Below the pieces are notes generated by a model. That model was not told where the DNA came from, did no database searches, and was given only the letters and a program-made list of their open reading frames with translations. This document shows, in pieces, positions 7,559 through 18,080 of a stretch of DNA of 64,000 nt. A program made the position numbers and the translations under genes. Position 1 is the first letter of the stretch, and each line of letters opens with the position of its first letter. Origin of the DNA: Desulfuromonadales bacterium (GTDB taxonomy: Bacteria; Desulfobacterota; Desulfuromonadia; Desulfuromonadales; BM103); the NCBI GenBank assembly GCA_027065695.1, contig JAMONP010000075.1, positions 1 through 64,000 on the forward strand, given 5' to 3'.

Positions 7559-8734
7559 ATGCAGGATGTTTTTGTTATTGATGCCTATCGTACCCCCTTC
7601 GGCAGTTTTGGCGGGGCTCTTGCCGATGTCCCAGCGCCTCGATTAGCGGCCCCGGTCATCAGCCATCTGCTGAAGACCAGTGGTCTGAAAGGTGAAGACA
7701 TCGACCAGTTTATTTCTGGGCAAGTTCTCTCCGGTGGAGCAGGTCAGGCACCGGCACGTCAGGCGATGCGTTTTGCCGAGTTGCCTGACTCGGTTGCGGC
7801 CCTGACTATAAACAAGGTCTGCGGTAGCGGCCTGAAGGCAGTTATGCTTGGAGCCGACGCTATCCGGCTCGGCGACTCGGATATCGTTATAGCTGGCGGT
7901 ATGGAGAATATGTCTTCTACCCCTTATGCTCTCCCTGCACTTCGCAATGGCCAGCGCATGGGGAACTCCCAGGCTCTCGACCTGATGGTTTATGATGGCC
8001 TGACCGACCCCTACAGCGGACGTCACATGGGTGAGGTTGCTGAGGTGCGTGTCGATGTACACGAATTTTCCCGTGAAGAGCAAGACGCCTATGCGATCCG
8101 TTCCTACCAACGGGCTCAAAAGGCTTTAAAGGATGGCATCATTGCCGCAGAGATCGTGCCGGTAGTCAAGTCAACTCGCAAGGGTGAGGTGACAGTCAGT
8201 GAGGATGAAGAGCCCTCACGGATTAACTTTGACCGCATTAGTAGTCTGCGTCCGGCTTTTAAAAAGGACGGTACGATCACTGCTGCCAACGCATCAACTA
8301 TTAACGATGGTGCGGCTTTCCTGCTGCTTGCCAGTGCCGACGCGGTACAACGTCATGGCCTCAAACCGCGTGCACGGATTGTCGGACTTGCTACAAACAG
8401 CCTGCATCCTGATCTCTATCCGGATGCGCCGGTTGGCGCGATAGAAAAAGCTTGTGCCCATGCTGGTCTACAGCCTGAGGATATTGGTCTGTTCGAGATT
8501 AATGAAGCTTTTGCACTGGTAACCATGATTGCTATCAAGGATCTTGGCCTTGATGATGAACGGGTCAATGTCAATGGCGGTGCGGTTGCCATCGGTCATC
8601 CGATCGGAGCCAGTGGTGCCCGTCTGGCAACCACCCTGATTTATGAAATGGAGCGGCGGCAAGAGCGCTATGGTCTGGCAACCCTCTGTATCGGTGGTGG
8701 CGAAGCTGTGGCCGTGGTTTTCGAACGTGTCTGA
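7559..8734 (+). CDS. acetyl-CoA C-acetyltransferase (thiolase)
   Basis: A 391-residue thiolase II. The acylated Cys is in KVCGSGLKA (near residue 89), the second set of catalytic residues in NEAFA and [10 protein letters not shown], and the final Cys in CIGGGEA. It should cleave acetoacetyl-CoA or 3-oxoacyl-CoA to acetyl-CoA. The start at 7559 is preferred over an upstream frame-mate because AGAAGGAG precedes it and the family begins this way. In this cluster it would finish beta-oxidation and, after activation, use the acetoacetate formed from leucine. Confidence 0.92.
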   Translation: MQDVFVIDAYRTPFGSFGGALADVPAPRLAAPVISHLLKTSGLKGEDIDQFISGQVLSGGAGQAPARQAMRFAELPDSVAALTINKVCGSGLKAVMLGADAIRLGDSDIVIAGGMENMSSTPYALPALRNGQRMGNSQALDLMVYDGLTDPYSGRHMGEVAEVRVDVHEFSREEQDAYAIRSYQRAQKALKDGIIAAEIVPVVKSTRKGEVTVSEDEEPSRINFDRISSLRPAFKKDGTITAANASTINDGAAFLLLASADAVQRHGLKPRARIVGLATNSLHPDLYPDAPVGAIEKACAHAGLQPEDIGLFEINEAFALVTMIAIKDLGLDDERVNVNGGAVAIGHPIGASGARLATTLIYEMERRQERYGLATLCIGGGEAVAVVFERV

Positions 8735-8772
8735 CAGACCTTTGAACTTTACAATACACAGGAGAGCGCAAA

Positions 8773-10470
8773 ATGGCATTGACCACTCCCTATGACAATA
8801 TCCCAGTCAACCTTGACGGGCCCAATATGCTCGATTATGAGGCGACAGTGCGGGACTATGCCCTGACTATCCCTGAGTATTTCAACTTCGGTTTTGATGT
8901 CATTGACCGGCGTGCTGCTGATCGCACCAAGCTAGCGATGGTCTGGGCCAGCCGCAATGGCGAGGAGATTCGCAAATACAGCTTCTATGACCTGCAGTGT
9001 CTCTCCAATCGTTTTGCCAACAGTTTGCGGGCAAAGGGGATCCGCAAGGGTGATCGCTTATTCGTTATGGTGCCACGCGTGGTTGAGTGGTATGCGGTTA
9101 TGCTGGGCTGTTTTAAATTAGGGGTAATTCCTCTGCCAGCACCCAATGTTCTTACCCCGCACGATGTTGCCTACCGGGTCGAGCAGGCGGATGCTGTCGG
9201 TGCTGTATTGTGGCATGAGAACCTCGCCAAAGTTGATGAGGTTCGTGAGCAATGTCCGAGTTTAAAACATTTTATCAGTATAGGTGGCGAGGCAACTGCT
9301 TGGGATAGCTATGCAGAGTTAACCACTGCCGCCTCACCGCGACTGAGTTCGGATGAGGTTGAGGCGACGCGTTCTGACGATGTCATGCTTATCTACTTCA
9401 CCTCTGGAACCACTAAATTCCCGAAAATGGTGCCACATACCCAGGCTTCCTGTGGTATCGGCCACATCATCACCGCCAAGTTCTGGCAGGACCTCAAGCC
9501 GACCGATCTGCACTGGACTTTATCCGACACCGGTTGGGCCAAGGCGGCCTGGGGCAAACTATTTGGTCAATGGCAAATCGGCTGCGCCATCATGGTGCAC
9601 GATGCCGATGGCAAGTTTAATGCTGACACTCATCTGCGTCTGATCGAGAACTGTGGCGTTACCACCTTCTGTGCGCCGCCAACGGTCTACCGGATGCTGG
9701 TTCTCGAGGATCTCAGCGGCTACGATTTATCAAGCGTACGTCATTCCCTGGCTGCTGGTGAACCACTCAATCCGGAGATTATTCGTGCCTGGAAAGAGCA
9801 TACCGGCACCACAATCTATGATGGCTTTGGTCAGACAGAAACTGTCAACCTGATTGCCAACTTCCCCTGCATGCCGATCAAATATGGCTCCATGGGACGA
9901 CCGACACCAGGGTTCGATATTGAAGTGATCGATGATGATGGCAAGCTTCTGGCGCAGGGAGAAGAGGGTAACATTGCCGTGCGCGTCAAGCCCGTAGCGC
10001 CAGTTGGTCTTCTAAGTGCCTACTGGAAGAATCCGCAGGCTACCGAGGAATCCTTCCGTGGTGACTGGTATTTCACTGGAGACAAGGCTTATAAGGACGA
10101 GGATGGTTACTTCTGGTTCGTTGGCCGGGCTGACGATGTCATCAATGCTTCATCTTACCGCATCGGTCCTTTCGAAGTGGAGAGTGCTCTGCAGAGCCAC
10201 CCGGCGGTGGCGGAAAGTGCTGTAGTCGGTTCTCCTGATCCTTTGCGTGGCACCATCGTCAAGGCTTTCGTTATTTTAGCACCAGGTTATCAACCTTCCG
10301 AGGAACTGGTACAAGAACTTCAAGATCATGTCAAGCAGGAGACAGCTCCCTATAAGTATCCCCGTGAAATTGAGTTTCTTCCTGAGCTGCCTAAAACCGT
10401 CTCCGGTAAGATTCGCCGGGTTGAGTTACGCCAGCTCGAAGAACAACGCAAGTTGGGTAAGGATGCCTGA
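8773..10470 (+). CDS. acyl-CoA synthetase, AMP-forming (medium-chain type)
   Basis: A 565-residue ANL-superfamily ligase. The P-loop-like signature YFTSGTTKFPKMVPH (Ser/Thr-rich), YDGFGQTET, YFTGDKA and the C-terminal PKTVSGKIRR with the acyl-adenylate Lys are all present. Length and motifs resemble ACSM-type medium/branched-chain acid:CoA ligases. It forms acyl-AMP and then acyl-CoA. In context the substrate could be isovalerate, 2-methylbutyrate, butyrate or acetoacetate; the sequence does not decide. GGAG lies eight bases upstream of the ATG. Confidence 0.88.
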   Translation: MALTTPYDNIPVNLDGPNMLDYEATVRDYALTIPEYFNFGFDVIDRRAADRTKLAMVWASRNGEEIRKYSFYDLQCLSNRFANSLRAKGIRKGDRLFVMVPRVVEWYAVMLGCFKLGVIPLPAPNVLTPHDVAYRVEQADAVGAVLWHENLAKVDEVREQCPSLKHFISIGGEATAWDSYAELTTAASPRLSSDEVEATRSDDVMLIYFTSGTTKFPKMVPHTQASCGIGHIITAKFWQDLKPTDLHWTLSDTGWAKAAWGKLFGQWQIGCAIMVHDADGKFNADTHLRLIENCGVTTFCAPPTVYRMLVLEDLSGYDLSSVRHSLAAGEPLNPEIIRAWKEHTGTTIYDGFGQTETVNLIANFPCMPIKYGSMGRPTPGFDIEVIDDDGKLLAQGEEGNIAVRVKPVAPVGLLSAYWKNPQATEESFRGDWYFTGDKAYKDEDGYFWFVGRADDVINASSYRIGPFEVESALQSHPAVAESAVVGSPDPLRGTIVKAFVILAPGYQPSEELVQELQDHVKQETAPYKYPREIEFLPELPKTVSGKIRRVELRQLEEQRKLGKDA

Positions 10471-10544
10471 AATTTATAAATTCAATCTTGATCAGTAGCG
10501 CATGAACGCTATTCCTAAAAGACAGCTAAGGAGACGAGAAGAGC

Positions 10545-11393
10545 ATGGAAATCAAAAAAATCATGGTGATCGGTGCCGGCCAGATGGGCGGTGGCATTGC
10601 TCAGGTAGCTGCCCAGTCTGGGTTGCAGGTGGTACTCAATGATATCGATGCGGCCTTTATTGATAAGCGGGTGGCATTTATCGACAAGACTTTGTCTCGT
10701 AATGTTGAGAAAGGTCGTATTACTGAAGAAGACAAACAGGCAGTCCTTGCCAGGCTGATTCCATCTACCGACCTGCAGGATGCTGCCGACGTTGATTTTG
10801 TCGTTGAGGCGGCTGTCGAGAATATGGAACTCAAGGAGCAGATTTTCCGTAAGCTCGACGAAATCACCCGACCTGGCGTGATTTTGGCGACCAACACTTC
10901 GTCGCTGCCGATTACTGAAATTGCTGCGGTTACCAGCCGCCCCGAGAGTGTTATCGGCATGCACTTTATGAACCCGGTGCCAGTCATGACTCTGGTCGAG
11001 ATTATTCGCGGTATTGCCACCAGCGATGAAGTTTACCAGACGGTTGAATCCCTCGCCAAAGCTATGGGAAAAACGCCGGTAGAAGTCAACGACTATCCCG
11101 GTTTTATCGCAAACCGGCTATTGATGCCGATGATCAACGAAGCAATCTACTGCGTTTATGAGGGAGTCGCCTCCCCGGAAGCGGTTGATCAGGTCATGAA
11201 ATTGGGATTGAACCACCCTATGGGACCGCTTGTCCTGGCAGATTTTATCGGTCTTGATACCTGTTTGGCGATCATGGAAGTCCTCTATGAAGGTTTTGCC
11301 GACAGCAAGTATCGTCCCTGTCCACTGCTGCGCAAGATGGTCAAGGCCGGCTGGCTCGGCAAGAAAAGTGGCCAGGGTTTCTACGCTTACTAA
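10545..11393 (+). CDS. 3-hydroxybutyryl-CoA dehydrogenase
   Basis: A 282-residue single-function 3-hydroxyacyl-CoA dehydrogenase. The NAD-binding motif [11 protein letters not shown] lies at residues 10-20, the catalytic His is in HFMNPVPVM, and the C-terminal helical domain includes [15 protein letters not shown]. It oxidises (S)-3-hydroxyacyl-CoA with NAD+. It lies between the ligase and a crotonase gene, giving the classical hbd-crt-acd set for butyryl-type substrates. Confidence 0.93.
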   Translation: MEIKKIMVIGAGQMGGGIAQVAAQSGLQVVLNDIDAAFIDKRVAFIDKTLSRNVEKGRITEEDKQAVLARLIPSTDLQDAADVDFVVEAAVENMELKEQIFRKLDEITRPGVILATNTSSLPITEIAAVTSRPESVIGMHFMNPVPVMTLVEIIRGIATSDEVYQTVESLAKAMGKTPVEVNDYPGFIANRLLMPMINEAIYCVYEGVASPEAVDQVMKLGLNHPMGPLVLADFIGLDTCLAIMEVLYEGFADSKYRPCPLLRKMVKAGWLGKKSGQGFYAY

Positions 11394-11459
11394 GCCCAGG
11401 AGACTGGCAAGCCAGATAGACTCATAAGGCCAGAGAGTCTCATTAAGGAGAGAGCAGAT

Positions 11460-12242
11460 ATGAATTTCAACAACCTGTTGGTTGAAATTGCCGATGGTGT
11501 CGCGGTTGTCACGATCAATCGCCCCGCAGCACTCAATGCGCTGAACAAAGACGTTCTCGAAGAACTTGCTGCTGCATTTGCTGAGCTTGAATCAAAAGGG
11601 GAAGTGGCCTGTGTCATCCTGACCGGCAGTGGTTCCAAGGCCTTTGTCGCCGGTGCTGATATCGCTGAGATGCAAGCCCTCGACGCAGTTTCCGCAGAGC
11701 ATTTTGCCAAGCTCGGCCATGCTGTTTTCAATGCCATTGAGAAATTTCCCAAGCCGGTCATCGCGGCCGTCAACGGTTTTGCCCTCGGTGGTGGTTGTGA
11801 ACTGGCGATGGCCTGCGATATCAGAATAGCTGCAGAGAATGCCCGTTTCGGTCAACCGGAAGTCAATCTCGGTGTCATCCCCGGTTTCGGTGGAACCTTG
11901 CGTCTGGCCAGGTTGGTCGGCAAAGGACGGGCCAAAGAGCTGATTTTTACCGGCGATATGGTTGATGCACAAGAGGCTTATCGTATCGGTCTCGCCAATA
12001 AGGTGGTTGCTGCTGAGGAACTGCTTGATAAGGCTCGTAAAATGGCAACTAAGATTGCCTCCAAGGGACCGCTTGCCGTGCGCTTCGCCAAAGAGTCCGT
12101 GGATAACGGTTTGGAGATGGACCTTGACCGAGCTGGTCGGTTTGAAGCGGGCCTGTTTGGGCTTTGTTTTGCCACTGCTGACCAAAAAGAGGGTATGCAG
12201 GCCTTTCTGGAAAAACGTCCGGCAAAATTTACCGGCAAATAG
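11460..12242 (+). CDS. enoyl-CoA hydratase (crotonase)
   Basis: A 260-residue crotonase. Both catalytic glutamates are present, in GGGCELAMACD and GQPEVNLGVIPG, and the oxyanion-hole motif KAFVAGADI is intact. It hydrates crotonyl-CoA or 2-methylcrotonyl-CoA. It is flanked by hydroxyacyl-CoA and acyl-CoA dehydrogenase genes in the same direction. GGAGAG precedes the ATG. Confidence 0.93.
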   Translation: MNFNNLLVEIADGVAVVTINRPAALNALNKDVLEELAAAFAELESKGEVACVILTGSGSKAFVAGADIAEMQALDAVSAEHFAKLGHAVFNAIEKFPKPVIAAVNGFALGGGCELAMACDIRIAAENARFGQPEVNLGVIPGFGGTLRLARLVGKGRAKELIFTGDMVDAQEAYRIGLANKVVAAEELLDKARKMATKIASKGPLAVRFAKESVDNGLEMDLDRAGRFEAGLFGLCFATADQKEGMQAFLEKRPAKFTGK

Positions 12243-12275
12243 GCTGCTAAAGCATCATGAGAGGATATTCCGCAG

Positions 12276-13433
12276 ATGTTTCTTGACCTTACCGAAGAGC
12301 AGAACCTGATCCGCGAGACCGCACGTGAATTCGCCGCAGCCGAGTTGGCTCCGGTAGCCGCTGCGCTAGATCGCGGAGAGCAGGTGGAGCTCTTTCTCGA
12401 CAACTTGAAAAAGTTGGCAGAGCTCGGTTTCATGGGGCTGAATGTTAAGGCTGATTACGGCGGCACCGAAGCTGGTGTGATCGCTTTCAGCGTTGCTCTG
12501 ACCGAAATCGCGCGTGCCTGTGCCTCGACGGCAGTCACCGTCTCGGTCAGCAATATGGTCTGTGAGGTGATTCAGGCGGTTGGCAGCGAAGCGCAGCGAT
12601 TGCGTTATATCCCCAAGATTTGTAGTGGCGAGTTCCTGGCTGGAGCCTTCGCACTGACTGAGACCGGTGCCGGTTCCGATCCGGCGGCGATGACGGCAGT
12701 TGCTGTTCGGGACGGCGATGACTGGATTCTCAACGGTAGCAAGATTTTTATAACCAGCGCACCCTACGCCGGAGTTTTTATTGTCTGGGCAGTCACGGAT
12801 CCTGGCCTGCCCAAGGGCAAAGGCATCAGCTGTTTTCTGGTTGAGGCCGGGACCCCCGGATGCATTGTCGGACGCGCCGAAGAGAAGATGGGGCAGCATG
12901 CCTCGGCGACCAACGAAATGTTGTTCCAGGATTGCCGTATCCCCTGCAGCGCCTTGATGGGCAAGCTTAACGACGGTTTCCGGGTGGCGGTTGCTGAATT
13001 GGCTGGCGGGCGAATTGGTATCGGTTCTCTTGGTCTTGGTCTTGGCCAGGTGGCTATCGAGCAAGCGGCTCGTTACGCTCTTGAGCGCAAGCAGTTTGGC
13101 CAGACCATCAGCAACTTTCAGGCGATTCAGTGGAAGATTGCTGATGCCACAACCGAACTGGAGGCCGCTCGCCTGCTCTTGATGAACGCTGCTTTTCGCA
13201 AAGAACAGGGTAAGTCCTATTCAAAGGAAGCGTCTATGGCCAAGCTCTATGCCACCGAAGTAGCCAATCGGGCCTGTTACGAGGCCGTACAGATCTATGG
13301 CGGTTATGGCTATACCAGTGAATTCCCTGTAGAGCGCTACAGTCGCGATGCACGGATTACGACAATTTACGAAGGCACGAGTGAGATTCAACGTCTGATT
13401 ATTGCCCGGGAAGTGCTGCGCAGCTACGCATAA
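12276..13433 (+). CDS. acyl-CoA dehydrogenase (short-chain type), copy 1
   Basis: A 385-residue FAD-dependent acyl-CoA dehydrogenase. The family signatures ALTETGAGSDPAAM and the C-terminal [15 protein letters not shown] are present, the latter holding the catalytic Glu of the short-chain/butyryl type. It should pass electrons to the EtfAB of the same operon. Its neighbour copy 2 is a paralogue of similar length, suggesting different chain or branch specificity, for example isobutyryl- or 2-methylbutyryl-CoA versus butyryl-CoA; this is inference. Confidence 0.92.
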   Translation: MFLDLTEEQNLIRETAREFAAAELAPVAAALDRGEQVELFLDNLKKLAELGFMGLNVKADYGGTEAGVIAFSVALTEIARACASTAVTVSVSNMVCEVIQAVGSEAQRLRYIPKICSGEFLAGAFALTETGAGSDPAAMTAVAVRDGDDWILNGSKIFITSAPYAGVFIVWAVTDPGLPKGKGISCFLVEAGTPGCIVGRAEEKMGQHASATNEMLFQDCRIPCSALMGKLNDGFRVAVAELAGGRIGIGSLGLGLGQVAIEQAARYALERKQFGQTISNFQAIQWKIADATTELEAARLLLMNAAFRKEQGKSYSKEASMAKLYATEVANRACYEAVQIYGGYGYTSEFPVERYSRDARITTIYEGTSEIQRLIIAREVLRSYA

Positions 13434-13469
13434 GAGCTTTTTTCATTTGAGACCTTAGGGAGGAAGCAC

Positions 13470-14618
13470 ATGTATTTCCAGCTAACTGAAGAACAGAAGC
13501 TGATTCGTGAAACAGTCCGTAGCTTTGCTGAAAACGAGTTGGCTCCGTTGGCAGCCGAGCGCGATGAAAATGAGAGTTTTGATCGCGAGTTGATGTTTGA
13601 CAAGTTGGCTGAACTGGGCTTGACGGGAATTGTTTTTCCTGAAGAATACGGTGGTGCTGGAGCGGATTATCTCAGTTATGCAATCGCCGTAGAAGAACTC
13701 TCCAGAGTTTGTGCCTCGACTGGCGTGACTTTATCAGCACATCTGTCTCTCGGTGCCAACCCGGTCTGGCTGTTTGGCAACGAAGCACAGAAGCAGAAGT
13801 TTCTTACGCCGATGGCAGAAGGCTCCAAGCTTGGAGCCTTTGGCTTGACCGAACCGACAGCTGGTTCTGATGCTGGTGGTACCAGGACAACAGCGGTTCG
13901 CGATGGTGATGAATGGATTCTCAATGGCAGTAAAATATTTATTACCAATGGTGGCGAAGCTGAGACCTATATTGTTTTTGCCCGCACTGACAAAAATGCC
14001 GAGAAGCATCATGGTATCAGTGCCTTTATTGTCGAAAAAGATACACCTGGTTTCAGTTTTGGCAAGAAAGAAAAAAAGCTGGGAATCCGTGCCTCGCTGA
14101 CCTGTGAACTGGTTTTTGAAAATTGCAGGATTCCTCTGGATCAGCTGCTTGGTGAAGAAGGCAAAGGTTTTAAGGTCGCCATGAAAACCCTCGACGGTGG
14201 TCGTATCGGTATTGCCGCTCAGGCCTTGGGTATTGCCCAGGGTGCTTATGAAGAGGCGCTGAAGTATGCCTGTGAGCGCAAGCAATTTGATCAGCCCATA
14301 GCGAGTTTTCAAGCAATCCAGTTTATCCTCGCTGATATGGCTCTACGCATTGAGGCTTCGCGCTTGCTGGTTTACCAGTCGGCCTGGCGAGCGAGTGCCG
14401 GTCTTGCCTATGGTAAGGAGTCTGCCATGGCGAAACTCAGCGCATCGGAGACGGCCATGTGGGTGACGACCAAGGCGGTTCAGGTTCTTGGTGGTTACGG
14501 TTATACGCGTGATTTCCCGGTGGAAAGAATGATGCGTGATGCCAAAATTACCGAAATTTATGAGGGCACCAGTGAGATACAGAGGATTGTAATCGGATCG
14601 ACCATAACCCGTGGTTAA
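13470..14618 (+). CDS. acyl-CoA dehydrogenase (short-chain type), copy 2
   Basis: A 382-residue paralogue of the previous gene. It carries [14 protein letters not shown] and [16 protein letters not shown] with the catalytic Glu, plus the usual FAD-binding [10 protein letters not shown] region. It is typical of butyryl-CoA dehydrogenases. A clear GGGAGGA site precedes the ATG. Substrate assignment between the two copies is not possible by eye. Confidence 0.92.
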   Translation: MYFQLTEEQKLIRETVRSFAENELAPLAAERDENESFDRELMFDKLAELGLTGIVFPEEYGGAGADYLSYAIAVEELSRVCASTGVTLSAHLSLGANPVWLFGNEAQKQKFLTPMAEGSKLGAFGLTEPTAGSDAGGTRTTAVRDGDEWILNGSKIFITNGGEAETYIVFARTDKNAEKHHGISAFIVEKDTPGFSFGKKEKKLGIRASLTCELVFENCRIPLDQLLGEEGKGFKVAMKTLDGGRIGIAAQALGIAQGAYEEALKYACERKQFDQPIASFQAIQFILADMALRIEASRLLVYQSAWRASAGLAYGKESAMAKLSASETAMWVTTKAVQVLGGYGYTRDFPVERMMRDAKITEIYEGTSEIQRIVIGSTITRG

Positions 14619-14663
14619 GTTGTCTGTGTGCACAAGTAATGCGAATGCAAAGGATGAGAGGAT

Positions 14664-15200
14664 ATGAGTACAAAACTGGATGAAGGCGTTGCTTTGTTGC
14701 AGGAATTGAGCAAGGAAGAGTTAATCAAAATTATCGTTGATGACGCTAAAAACTGGTTAGCTCATGATGGCCTCTGGTTTCAGGCGGTTGATCAAAAGTA
14801 TGGCATGGAAACGGCTATAGAGATAGATACCGCTGCCTGGGAAAAGTTCACTGTGGTCGAAGCCAAGCGGATCATGTCCCGTCTTGGCCTTGAACCGGGA
14901 GGTGGTATCCCGGCTCTGGTTGAATGTTTTAAACACCGCCTTTATGCACGACTCAACTTACAGGAAGCTCTGGAAGTCACTGATAATAGGGTGGTCTTCC
15001 GTATGGTTGATTGCCGGGTACAATCGGCGCGAAAACGTAAGGGCTTGCCTGATTTTCCATGCAAGAGTGTCGGCCTGGTTGAATATTCCGGATTTGCCCG
15101 GACTATTGATCCCCGGATTGAGACCCGTTGCATTGCCTGTCCGCCCGATGCGCATCCTGAAGAGTTCTGGTGTGCGTGGGAATTTGTTCTGAAAGATTGA
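14664..15200 (+). CDS. DUF6125-like conserved protein
   Basis: A 178-residue soluble protein with no signal peptide. It resembles the DUF6125 family by overall layout; this is recalled, not searched. The C-terminal half has conserved-looking cysteines (CRVQSARKRKG, PDFPCK, TRCIACPPDAH, EEFWCAWEF) that could bind a metal or act redox-wise. It sits inside the operon between the general acyl-CoA dehydrogenases and isovaleryl-CoA dehydrogenase, so a link to branched acyl-CoA metabolism is likely. No reaction can be assigned. Confidence 0.75.
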   Translation: MSTKLDEGVALLQELSKEELIKIIVDDAKNWLAHDGLWFQAVDQKYGMETAIEIDTAAWEKFTVVEAKRIMSRLGLEPGGGIPALVECFKHRLYARLNLQEALEVTDNRVVFRMVDCRVQSARKRKGLPDFPCKSVGLVEYSGFARTIDPRIETRCIACPPDAHPEEFWCAWEFVLKD

Positions 15201-15229
15201 TAACAACCTCCTGCTAACGGAGAGATACG

Positions 15230-16396
15230 ATGGAGTCCTATCCCAGTTTGAATTTTATGTTGGGTGATACGGTAGACCTGATGCGTGAAACAGTCCGTGA
15301 CTTTGCCAGCGCGGAAATTGCACCACGGGCAGCTGAAATCGATCAGAATAACGAATTTCCCGCAGACCTGTGGCGCAAGATGGGCGATCTTGGCCTGCTC
15401 GGTATCACTGTCGCAGAAGAATTCGGTGGTGCCGACATGGGCTATCTGGAACATGTGGTGGTCATGGAGGAGCTCAGTCGAGCATCGGCTTCGGTCGCCT
15501 TATCTTACGGTGCCCATTCCAATCTCTGTGTCAATCAGATTTATCGTAACGGCAACGCCGATCAGAAGCAGCGTTATCTACCCAAGCTGGTAAGTGGTGA
15601 AAATGTTGGGGCTCTGGCCATGAGTGAGGTTGGCTCCGGATCCGATGTCGTCAGTATGCGTCTGCGGGCCGACAAACATGGTGATCGCTACCTGCTTAAT
15701 GGCAACAAAATGTGGATCACCAATGGTCCCGATGCGGATACTCTGGTGGTTTACGCCAAAACCGATATGGAAGCCGGTGCACATGGTATCACGGCATTTC
15801 TAGTAGAAAAGAGTTTCCCCGGATTTTCCACCGCACAGAAACTCGACAAGCTTGGCATGCGTGGCAGCAATACGTGTGAGCTTGTCTTTGAAAACTGTGA
15901 AGTTCCGGAGGAGAACGTCCTTGGCGAGGTTGGCAAGGGCGTCAGGGTGCTGATGAGTGGTCTCGATTATGAGCGTGCGGTGCTCTCCGGTGGCCCTCTC
16001 GGGATTATGGCGGCTTGCCTGGATGTGGTAGTTCCCTATCTGCATGAACGCAAGCAATTTGGCCATGCCATCGGTGAGTTCCAGTTCATGCAGGGGAAAC
16101 TGGCTGATATGTATACGGCTCTGAATTCATGCCGGGCCTATGTTTATGCTGTGGCCAGAGCCTGTGGTCACGGTGGCTCACTCCGTAAAGATGCGGCCGG
16201 AGCAATTCTCCTTTCTGCCGAGCAAGCAACCCAAATGGCGCTTGAAGCAATCCAGTGCCTTGGTGGCAACGGCTACACCAACGAATACCCGACAGGTCGT
16301 CTGCTCCGTGATGCCAAACTCTACGAGATTGGTGCCGGTACTAGCGAAATCAGACGCATGTTGATAGGTCGTGAACTTTTCGCCGAAACGGTCTGA
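15230..16396 (+). CDS. liuA: isovaleryl-CoA dehydrogenase
   Basis: A 388-residue acyl-CoA dehydrogenase with the diagnostic active site of isovaleryl-CoA dehydrogenases. The catalytic Glu lies in the [16 protein letters not shown] segment, and the position used by butyryl-type enzymes is Gly ([12 protein letters not shown]). It converts isovaleryl-CoA to 3-methylcrotonyl-CoA, passing electrons to ETF. It begins the leucine degradation block, followed 35 bp later by the carboxylase beta subunit. Confidence 0.95.
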   Translation: MESYPSLNFMLGDTVDLMRETVRDFASAEIAPRAAEIDQNNEFPADLWRKMGDLGLLGITVAEEFGGADMGYLEHVVVMEELSRASASVALSYGAHSNLCVNQIYRNGNADQKQRYLPKLVSGENVGALAMSEVGSGSDVVSMRLRADKHGDRYLLNGNKMWITNGPDADTLVVYAKTDMEAGAHGITAFLVEKSFPGFSTAQKLDKLGMRGSNTCELVFENCEVPEENVLGEVGKGVRVLMSGLDYERAVLSGGPLGIMAACLDVVVPYLHERKQFGHAIGEFQFMQGKLADMYTALNSCRAYVYAVARACGHGGSLRKDAAGAILLSAEQATQMALEAIQCLGGNGYTNEYPTGRLLRDAKLYEIGAGTSEIRRMLIGRELFAETV

Positions 16397-16431
16397 GACG
16401 GGCGACGATAGTAAAGGACGGCAACACACAA

Positions 16432-18039
16432 ATGAGTATATTCAAGAGCGCTATAAACACAGCTTCCGAAGAGTTTCGCAATAACGCCGAGACTATGAAG
16501 CGGCTCAATCAGGATCTCGAAGATAAGGTTGGCCAGATCCGCTTAGGTGGGCCTGAGAAAGCCCGACTTAAGCATGAAGGTCGGGGGAAATTGTTACCGC
16601 GCGAACGCATCCGCCAGTTGCTTGATGTCGGTTCGCCCTTTCTCGAATTCTCACAGTTTGCTGCTTATGGCATGTATGACGGTGCTGCCCCTGCCGCCGG
16701 AATTATTACCGGCATCGGTCGCGTCATGGGCCAGGAGTGCATGATCGTCGTCAACGATGCCACGGTCAAGGGTGGTACCTACTTCCCGCTCACGGTTAAG
16801 AAGCATCTGCGCGCCCAGGAAATTGCCGCCGAGAACCGGCTGCCATGCATCTATCTGGTCGATTCTGGTGGGGTTAATTTACCGGAGCAGGATCAGGTTT
16901 TCCCCGACCGCGATCATTTCGGCCGAATCTTCTACAATCAGGCCCGTCTCTCATCACAGAGAATTCCACAAATCTCGGTCGTCATGGGGTCTTGCACTGC
17001 AGGTGGTGCTTATCTCCCGGCCATGGCCGACGAAAGTATCATCGTCAAGGGCAATGGTACCATCTTTCTTGCGGGTCCACCCTTGGTCAAAGCGGCTACC
17101 GGCGAGGTGGTGAGCGCTGAGGATCTTGGCGGTGCCGAAGTTCACTGTCGTACTTCCGGAGTCACCGACCATTACGCCGAAAATGATAGCCACGCTTTGG
17201 CAACGACAAGGCGCATTGTTGCCAATCTCAATATCAACAAACCGGCCAGCCTGATCGTGAAGCCACCCCGGGAACCACTCTATGACCCGGCCGAGCTCGC
17301 CGGAGTAATTCCCGCAGATATCCGCAAATCCTATGATGTTCGTGAAGTGATTGCGCGACTTGTCGATGGCAGCGAGTTTGACGAGTTTAAGAAGCTTTTC
17401 GGCACGACCCTGGTTTGCGGTTTTGCGCGGATTCATGGCTACCCGGTTGGCATCGTGGCTAATAACGGCATCCTTTTCTCCGAGTCGGCCCTCAAGGGAG
17501 CTCACTTCATAGAACTCTGTTGCCAGCGCGGTATTCCGCTGGTCTTTTTGCAGAACATCACTGGCTTTATGGTCGGCAGCAAGTACGAGAGTGGCGGCAT
17601 CGCCAAAGATGGTGCCAAGATGGTCACGGCAGTTGCCTGTGCCGCGGTCCCCAAATTCACTGTCATCATCGGTGGCAGCCATGGCGCCGGTAACTACGGT
17701 ATGTGCGGTCGTGCTTACAGTCCGCGCCAGCTCTGGGTCTGGCCTAACGCCCGAATTTCGGTGATGGGTGGTGAACAGGCTGCCAGCGTTCTTGCCCAGC
17801 TCAAGCGCGATGGTATCGAGAGCAGGGGTGAGGTCTGGAGTGAAGCGGATGAGATTGCTTTCAAAGACCCGATCCGTCAGCAGTACGAAACTCAGGGGCA
17901 CCCTTACTACGCCAGCGCTCGACTCTGGGATGATGGCATTATCCAGCCCGCCGACACCCGCATGGTCCTCGGTCTGGGGATTTCAGCGGCGCTCAACGCT
18001 CCTGCGGAAAAAACCAACTTCGGCATCTTCAGGATGTGA
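16432..18039 (+). CDS. liuB: 3-methylcrotonyl-CoA carboxylase, carboxyltransferase (beta) subunit
   Basis: A 535-residue acyl-CoA carboxyltransferase, the family's usual length. It contains the N-terminal [24 protein letters not shown] region, oxyanion glycine motifs ([16 protein letters not shown]) and the C-terminal [16 protein letters not shown] segment. Order liuA-B-C-D-E and its pairing with a biotin subunit identify the methylcrotonyl-CoA enzyme. The stop overlaps a GTG that opens a longer frame for the next gene. Confidence 0.94.
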   Translation: MSIFKSAINTASEEFRNNAETMKRLNQDLEDKVGQIRLGGPEKARLKHEGRGKLLPRERIRQLLDVGSPFLEFSQFAAYGMYDGAAPAAGIITGIGRVMGQECMIVVNDATVKGGTYFPLTVKKHLRAQEIAAENRLPCIYLVDSGGVNLPEQDQVFPDRDHFGRIFYNQARLSSQRIPQISVVMGSCTAGGAYLPAMADESIIVKGNGTIFLAGPPLVKAATGEVVSAEDLGGAEVHCRTSGVTDHYAENDSHALATTRRIVANLNINKPASLIVKPPREPLYDPAELAGVIPADIRKSYDVREVIARLVDGSEFDEFKKLFGTTLVCGFARIHGYPVGIVANNGILFSESALKGAHFIELCCQRGIPLVFLQNITGFMVGSKYESGGIAKDGAKMVTAVACAAVPKFTVIIGGSHGAGNYGMCGRAYSPRQLWVWPNARISVMGGEQAASVLAQLKRDGIESRGEVWSEADEIAFKDPIRQQYETQGHPYYASARLWDDGIIQPADTRMVLGLGISAALNAPAEKTNFGIFRM

Positions 18040-18080
18040 ACCCCCATTTAGGATGTAAACCCATTTCAGGATATGAACTT
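18029..18080 (+). repeat. threefold short repeat before liuC
   Basis: Three imperfect copies of a 17-19 base unit with the core AGGATGTGAAC / AGGATGTAAAC / AGGATATGAAC fill the gap between liuB and liuC. Each carries an AGGA element resembling a ribosome site; the last is about eight bases before the liuC ATG. Confidence 0.7.

Noticed and set aside
16954-17901. 315-codon minus-strand frame opposite liuB
   Set aside because: Shadow of a conserved carboxyltransferase gene; no recognisable protein features.
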